Assembly: GCA_022410635.1 (NCBI GenBank)
Contig: JAJVDF010000135.1
Coordinates: 2,734 to 66,733 of the forward strand
Source: Tretioscincus oriximinensis
Lineage: Eukaryota > Chordata > Lepidosauria > Squamata > Gymnophthalmidae
Direction of reading: 5' to 3'
DNA: 64,000 nucleotides
Shown here piece after piece: positions 58,022-64,000 of the stretch; the first letter of the stretch is position 1; every line of letters begins with the position of its first letter. The notes beneath the pieces are model-generated. The model made no database searches. It was given only the letters and a program-made list of their open reading frames with translations, and was not told the origin of the DNA. Both the position numbers and the translations under genes were made by a program.

Positions 58022-58304
58022 AAAGGAAAGTATTTTTTCACTCAGAGGGTCATCGGCCTGTGGAACTTACTTCCTGAAGATGAAGTTCGGATAGTTTCAA
58101 GACAGGACTAGACAGGTTTATGGACACCAAGGGTATAAATGGGTACTAGGATGGATGTCTGAATGTCGCCTCCGGGATGGAGCAACAGGCAGGACTCCTG
58201 AAATATAATTTGCCCAAGTGCATCTGGTGGGCCTCTGTATGGGACAGAATGCTGGACTAGATGGGCTGTGGCCTGATCCAGTATGGCTCTTGTTATGTTC
58301 TTAT
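58022..58304 (+). mobile_element. Young CR1 LINE 3' end
   Basis: GAAAGTATTTTTTCACTCAG, GGTCATCGGCCTGTGGAACT, GACAGGACTAGACAGGTTTA, ATGGAGCAACAGGCAGGACT, CCAAGTGCATCTGGTGGGCC and the terminal CTTGTTATGTTCTTATG. Two internal deletions: about 20 bp at 58080, and part of the GGAGTCATGAACAGG block at 58213. Confidence 0.93.
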
Positions 58305-61300
58305 GCTATATAGCCAGATATGGTAAGTTTAGTATACTGTAGCATCGAGAGTGTATGAGTATTAATATAGCCAATGTAACTGTATTATATATATAGTTAT
58401 ACCCACTTTATATTGTAACAATTTTGCATATCCAACCATAATTGAAGCCTTAATAGTTATCATTATACTGCCTCACCTCCACACCTATTTGATTTTTTAT
58501 TGCTATTTTTACAGATAGGTTGCTATAAATTGTTTCTGGTCACCTGTTCACTCCATGCATCCAAAGAAGTAAACATAGAGTAAGGATGTTTGTGCTGACA
58601 TTTTTCTTTTCTGTTAAAATATAAAATAATTTTCTTCAAAATATAAAATCAGGTTTGTGAGGTACATTCTGGTTTATGAGATACAAAGTTTGTTAATAGC
58701 TTGAAAAAATGGAAAGAAAACTTCTGAATTTCAGGGGAGGGAGAAGGAATAACGGGTAGAAATAAATATTAATAGTAAAAAATAAGCTTCTTATTTCTGC
58801 TGCCTGCTATTCATGAGAGTATCCAGATAACAGAAATTTGTGTTCCACCACCACTTGTAATGTCCCCATCCTGTATTAAAATGATGTGTGGAAATATTCA
58901 CTGAGTTAATGATCTTCTTGAGCAGATGCAAAGAGAATAAAAACACGAGAATTTGTTACTAAAATTTTCTTTTCTTTATTGAAGGGGATAAAGGAAACAT
59001 TTGCTATATTTATACTTCATAAAAATATATGATGTCTTCAAATCAAAGCCTGCACAATTTATTTCATCATTTTAAAGAATGAATAGAGAATGTATTCTCT
59101 CTCCCACTCCTCATCTAACTAACTTTGGCTTGCTTTAATATTTTATGAAAATGCCTGACAGCTTTTTATGTAATGGGAGATTTGTGTGTGTGTGAGAGAA
59201 GTGATTTTGTAATTATTGGAATTATGATAATTACGATAATCTTTCCTTTAAAAAACCACCATACTTTTTGGATACCTTTCTTTTCTGCACCAAGTTTAGC
59301 TATGCTAGGGCTTCCTGCAGTCTTGAATGTCAGTGTGACATGTTGCAATATGGTTTATACAGAGTTATTAATGAATTAAGCAAGTAAGTAATTGAAGAGT
59401 TGATATCCCATCCCAAGCTAGTTTACAACAGAAATATAAAATATATGAGGATACAGATTATATCACAATTTAGGAATGTTTTTGAACACTGGTAGACAAA
59501 TAGCAGGATGATAATCATGAATATTCCTGCAATTATGTTTATCACTGTTGTGGGTACTTATGGTGTAAGAATCCTCACAAACTCCTACATGATAAATTAT
59601 TGTCTATGTTCATCATGATCATGCCTCCATAGAAGCATCTTCCTCCCATGTCACCAGATATTTTGTAGTGCACAAGTCTAGTAACATGGGTGCATGACAA
59701 AATATCCAGCAAGGCATTTGGTTGGAGAGTGTGATATAATGCCCTCATCCTCTGGCATCTCAAGTGGCTATTGTATTAATTGCATTGTGTTGCTCACCAG
59801 AAGGATATAATGACAAAGACCACATCCTCACAAGTATNCTAGAATAAGATCAGTGCAAACTATAATTTCTGCCCTTGTATATAAGGTTGCACTCAGACAA
59901 GGATTACAACATGATTTTATGTCATACCAGCAGTCTATTCACCAGACAGTTTTATTGATTTGCTGTTATAATCATACATTTGATAAAATGAAATAAAAAT
60001 AGAGGGTANTGATACTCTATATCGGTTGTCCTGTGTGAACCAATTATGGAATGAATAACAAGATCTTGCCTGTAGATGAGATCCTGTTTCACATCTTGTT
60101 TGANGAGCTGAGCATGGGGAATGGAAGATTTAGGGAACAGCCAAAGTTAAACACAAAATTTTAGTTTTGTGTGTGATTCCAGTGTTTACTCTTTGCTATA
60201 TTTAGGATGTATTTTAGAGTATATGTAGGCGCATTTAGATGTGATGTCTCAAGAATTGGTTTCAAGGCAAATGCATCCAGTAGTACCACACTCACCAAGG
60301 CCCCATAGTAATGGTTCATNCACTACTTTAGGTTATCATTGTGGTCTTATACAACTAAACCAGTTATGTATTTGAATATCTGGAAAATTATAGAACATTA
60401 ATTAAAGTTGACAGGAAAACAAAACTGTATTGAGCTACGGCAGTGCATCCTCAAATTGTGTAGTTGATAAGGTTAGTCTTGATGAGATCTTAATTGGAAT
60501 TGTGCCTCCTTGCTAAAGTTCATGAGCTGAATCATCGTTGTGAAGAACATCCAATTCAAAATTGCAATCCAAAGACTTCTAATAAGAACTTTATCCTATC
60601 TGATATAGAATGGTCATGGAGTGGCACATAAAAAATAAACGTGTTGTCATTAAACTCTGAAAGTCACTGATTGCATTTATCATTCATGCTACTTTGACAT
60701 TTTAAAAGAAAGTAGCCCTATCTTACTATGCTTGCAAGAACAAAATGTGTTTACATCCATGTTCATTTTTTGTCTCTTCTCATTGTCATTCTCAAATTGC
60801 TTCTATCGAAGCATTTAATTTTAAAATAGAAATTGCACCCGTGTACCACCCTACTTTGTTGTAATTTGCTATAGTAATTGTTAGTGTGAAATTTTTCTTC
60901 ACTCTCACGCAGAGCCTAATTGAATCTCTCATTGATTGCTATCATCCCTTTGACTTCACTGTATTGTTTGATAGCATCTAGATGCCCTGCTACCTCCAAG
61001 ACTGAACAATGTAGCATTAGCTTACCATTCATTTACATCCCCAAAAAACATGGAAATACTCATATAGATATCAACATTATTTTAGGAAAAATCACCACTG
61101 AGTATTTGCATTACAGTTCTTTCATTGTGTTTACATTCTTATGAATATCATTCACTGAAAAGGGTTTCAGAAAACATACATTAGAATTTGGGATAATAAT
61201 ATATTTCACTGATAATTTAGGTAGTTTTCAAAATTATTCTATGAAACAGCCATGAAATTACAAAAATATCAAAAAGATATTGAAAACTCAGTTTGCATTC

Positions 61301-61999
61301 AAAAAATTACTTGAAAAAACTGTGTTTGCAAATGTTTTTTAAGAAATGAACATTCAGTTCTTTGAATATTTAGAAATTTGCATTACGTCACTCTTCCACT
61401 TGCAAAGATAAACAAGAAGGTTCCTTGTATTTCCCCCTTCTCTTTAAAGAAACCTATTTGTCTAATTAATTAATTTCTGTNGATCTTCTCAGATAAGTGT
61501 TTGGTACAATGGTATCCAATCTTGCTATTTTTTATGCACATCTCTTACCCACAATGATTTGTACTATACAATGATATGTAATAATTACTATTATTTACAT
61601 TTTGTCAATGTACTTTAATTGAAATTAATTCTACTTCTAGTGCTTACATCTTTTAAGAGATGCCTTGAGTATACCTGTGGGAAAAGTAGCANATAAATGA
61701 TGGTGCTGATTTAAAACATTGATGCAGAATATACTGACCATAATTACTGTATTAAGCAGCAAAGTTTTAGATAAATTAATATTAGGCTGATGGATGACCT
61801 AAAATATAGAAAATAGCCACACACCAATCTGGCTATTCTCCCTTTCATGAAAATTCTGGACTTGAAAAGAATGAATTAGAGATAGAATAAGAACAAAAGG
61901 AGCCACATGATACTTTTTTTTAGCTTTTTTGTTTTTATGAATGCAGTCTGAGATAATGAGTCCAAAAAATCTTTAAAATGATGACATAAATTCAAAATA
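58305..61999. other. Unassigned intergenic stretch
   Basis: No gene or RNA recognised. At 61633-61700 GCCTTGAGTATACCTGTGGG, then AAAAGTAGCA and ATAAATGATG, resembles a decayed L2-type 3' tail on the plus strand. At 59385-59430 GAGTTGATATCCCATCCCAA may be another. Confidence 0.4.
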
Positions 62000-62077
62000 T
62001 ACTGCTCAAAACTATCAAGGGAACAGTTTAACGTAACAGTGTTAAACTAAGTGTTCCCTTAATTGTTTTGAGTAGTA
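62000..62077. mobile_element. 78-bp Tc1/mariner-like palindromic MITE, copy 2
   Basis: Left end TACTGCTCAAAACTATCAAG, then GGAAC. Right end GTTCCCTTAATTGTTTTGAG, then TAGTA, its complement with few changes. The centre (AGTTTAAC...GTTAAACT) extends the palindrome. TATA-type flanks fit TA target duplication. Same length and same ends as the copy at 12099, with independently drifted centres. Confidence 0.87.
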
Positions 62078-63645
62078 TATTTCATAGGTAGCAAAGAACA
62101 TTCAGAACCATATATATGTGTGTGTGTGAACTGTAGCAACAGACATAGTACAGGAAAATGATGTGAGATAGTGGGAGAGTCAAGCACACTGTTCTAATAA
62201 CAACTACAAATTAAGAGATAAATCATAGAAAATATGTTTACTTCCTTTTCTTCCTCGTTATGATTCAGGTTGCTTACATTTTTTATCCCAAATCTACACA
62301 TTTTTCCCTTAATATTTGCATTTTTTCATTTACAGACAAACAGTGTAAACATTGTCTCCAGTTGTAGTTACAGTTTATTCATGTAATAACAAAAAGGAAA
62401 TTCCTATCTGCTGGGCAACATTCTCTGTGCATACAGCTCTCCCTTCCTGTTATCTATACTGACTCAAGCAGAAAGACAGTTTTCAGCTTTCAAAATCCTA
62501 GTTATTTTCCACCCCATTAGAGAATGAAGTTCCTTTTCCTTACACTTGAGTCCTCCCTCCTCCCTCTGACTTTTACTCAAGGCAGTCCAGAGCATGAAGA
62601 AAAAAGAAGAAAGCCTTTCATCCAATACTTACAGCAGAAGCAAATAAATAAAAATAAGCACGTCTTCCAGCAAAGTGAAGGGCATGAAGCATAAAAGGTG
62701 AATATCCACAAACAAAGGTGTGGGATTTCAGAATTTTGATTTAAAAAAATGTATTTGATTATCAGTAAACAAAATGGCATTATTGGTCCAGAAATGTGGG
62801 CTCAATTGTAATATTTTCAAGGGTATTCTGCTGTGGATCCTTTGGTGATAACTGATTCTTCACAATCCTTTGATAGCCCAAGTTCCAAACTAAACTATAT
62901 ACCACAACAGAGCAAAGTCAAAATTCTGTTGAATGAAATGGCAGCCAACTGTGACGTCCAATGTCTGAGGCCATAGCTCTATTATGTGATCTAGATAGCT
63001 TTGATAAGCCATTGCATATATCCCCCTTGTGCTTGAAGTGTCTTGAGAAAGTATTGTCATCCTAGAAAGCCACTGAAGACAGTTAAAATGCAGAATGGCA
63101 TTGAGGTTGTTTTCTCAATCACTGATGCTCTGGCTGCTCCGTTGCACCTCCTAGGAGTAGAAATAATAGAAAACAATATGGACTAACATATTCTACATAT
63201 GTTCACTCTGGGTCAATAGCCATTCTGGTTCAGTGCCCAAGTCCTTTACTACATGAGAAATCTTGATCAAGGTGGCAAACACACAAGCAATGCTGCATTG
63301 TCACATTCAGCTCAAACCATCAAGATGATTTCACCTTCTTTAATAGTCAAAAGAAAATATAGGTAATACATTTGGGATCATGTAGCATTTCACACTGTTT
63401 GTTGTTTATTGCTATGGATTAAACACAAACAGTTTCTCACTGGTTTTACTTTTCCAAATGACAAAAATTGCAAATGTCAGTGACATAAAAGTTCTAAAAA
63501 AAGAAGAACATGTCAAGATTGGACATAAAACTTCTAAAAGAAAAAAANCATGAGAGTCAGGATTGCCTGCCTTAGGGGTAAGGACAGGCCTTCAAGTTGC
63601 CTCCCATGANTCTCCAGAAAAAGAAGCACAACATTTGTAGATTGA
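62078..63645. other. Unassigned intergenic stretch
   Basis: A short (GT)n at 62116-62128; otherwise no gene or named element. Confidence 0.4.
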
Positions 63646-64000
63646 ACATAAGAACATAAGAGCCATACTGGATCAGGCCACAGCCCATCTAGTCCAGCAT
63701 TCTGTCTCACACAAAGACCCACCAGATGCACCTGGGCAGTCCGAACAGAGGAAAGCAAAACATGACTCCCTGCAAATAGTATTTTAGGAGTCCTGCCTGT
63801 TGCTCCATCCCAGAGGCAACATCCAGACATCCATTTATACCATTTATACCATTGGTGTCCATTAACCTGTTTAGTCCAAGCTGTTAGCTACCACTACCTC
63901 TTCAGAAAGTTAATTCCACAGGCTGATGACCCTCTGGGTGAAAAAATACTTTCCTTTATCTGTTCTCACTTTTCTACCTATAAGTTCTAAGAAGTGCCCT
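63646..64000 (-). mobile_element. CR1 LINE 3' end, cut by the window edge
   Basis: Minus-strand CR1 whose end is AACATAAGAACATAAGAGCC (63646). Continues CATACTGGATCAGGCCACAG, CTGGGCAGTCCGAACAGAGG, GTTGCTCCATCCCAGAGGCA, GTTAGCTACCACTACCTCTT and GGTGAAAAAATACTTTCCTT to the last base. The CCATTTATAC unit at 63831 is doubled. It probably goes on beyond 64000. Confidence 0.93.

Noticed and set aside
242..63611. Scattered single N bases as a biological signal
   Set aside because: They occur singly, about one per several hundred bases, in all kinds of sequence. They most likely reflect ambiguous or heterozygous calls turned to N.
1..64000. CRISPR array, phage, operon or toxin system
   Set aside because: No regularly spaced repeats with unique spacers and no prokaryotic gene arrangement. 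Repeats and composition are those of a vertebrate genome.

Overview
This window looks like repeat-rich, AT-rich intergenic DNA from a squamate reptile, probably a lizard. A gecko-type genome is possible but cannot be shown from the sequence alone. The case rests on many CR1 3' ends of the kind that finish in repeated ACATAAGA/TCTTATGT units, L1 fragments, tRNA-headed SINEs whose tails match an L2-type LINE, SPIN-like and other hAT elements, and a Penelope-like short element. I found no convincing host protein-coding exon, tRNA, rRNA, CRISPR array or bacterial-type operon. Nearly all open frames are either dead retrotransposon pieces or chance frames. Single N bases are scattered throughout and break several frames.

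Layout. 0.2-0.9 kb: CR1 3' end (+). 4.0-4.65 kb: CR1 (-). 5.55-5.66 kb: a 110-bp foldback hAT-like MITE with a perfect 8-bp target duplication. 5.77-6.40 kb: a GC-rich TG...CA solo-LTR-like insert with a 6-bp duplication, next to a CpG-rich promoter-like stretch (6.48-6.89 kb). 8.50-9.09 kb: a second solo-LTR-like insert. 10.7-16.4 kb: one long, dead L1 with ORF1 and ORF2 remains, entered by three later elements: a 78-bp mariner-type MITE, a SPIN-like hAT and a Penelope-like fragment. 16.4-17.05 kb: an unassigned, possibly R4/Dong-like segment. 19.1-21.8 kb: two L1 3' ends (-). 25.1-27.7 kb: SINE, CR1, L1 3' end. 29-32 kb: two larger members of the hAT-like family and two SINEs. 34.7-35.25 kb: CR1 and a complete 219-bp palindromic Penelope-like unit. 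37-49 kb: six CR1 pieces, one split by a solo LTR, and a second palindromic unit of 158 bp. 49.7-52.6 kb: L2 3' end and a SINE. 56.3-58.3 kb: an old CR1, a clean 322-bp solo LTR and a CR1. 62.0 kb: a twin of the 78-bp MITE. 63.65 kb to the end: CR1 (-), cut by the window edge.

Most interesting: two complete palindromic elements at 35.0 and 43.5 kb share exactly the same outer ends and the same 42-nt one-sided tail. Each has a perfect 12- or 13-bp target duplication. They differ only by symmetrical loss of the hairpin tip. That tip carries a hammerhead-ribozyme-like core. A third, non-palindromic copy inside the L1 begins at the exact base that forms the palindrome axis of the first. The one-sided extension, foldback layout and hammerhead-like core all resemble features known from Penelope-like retroelements.
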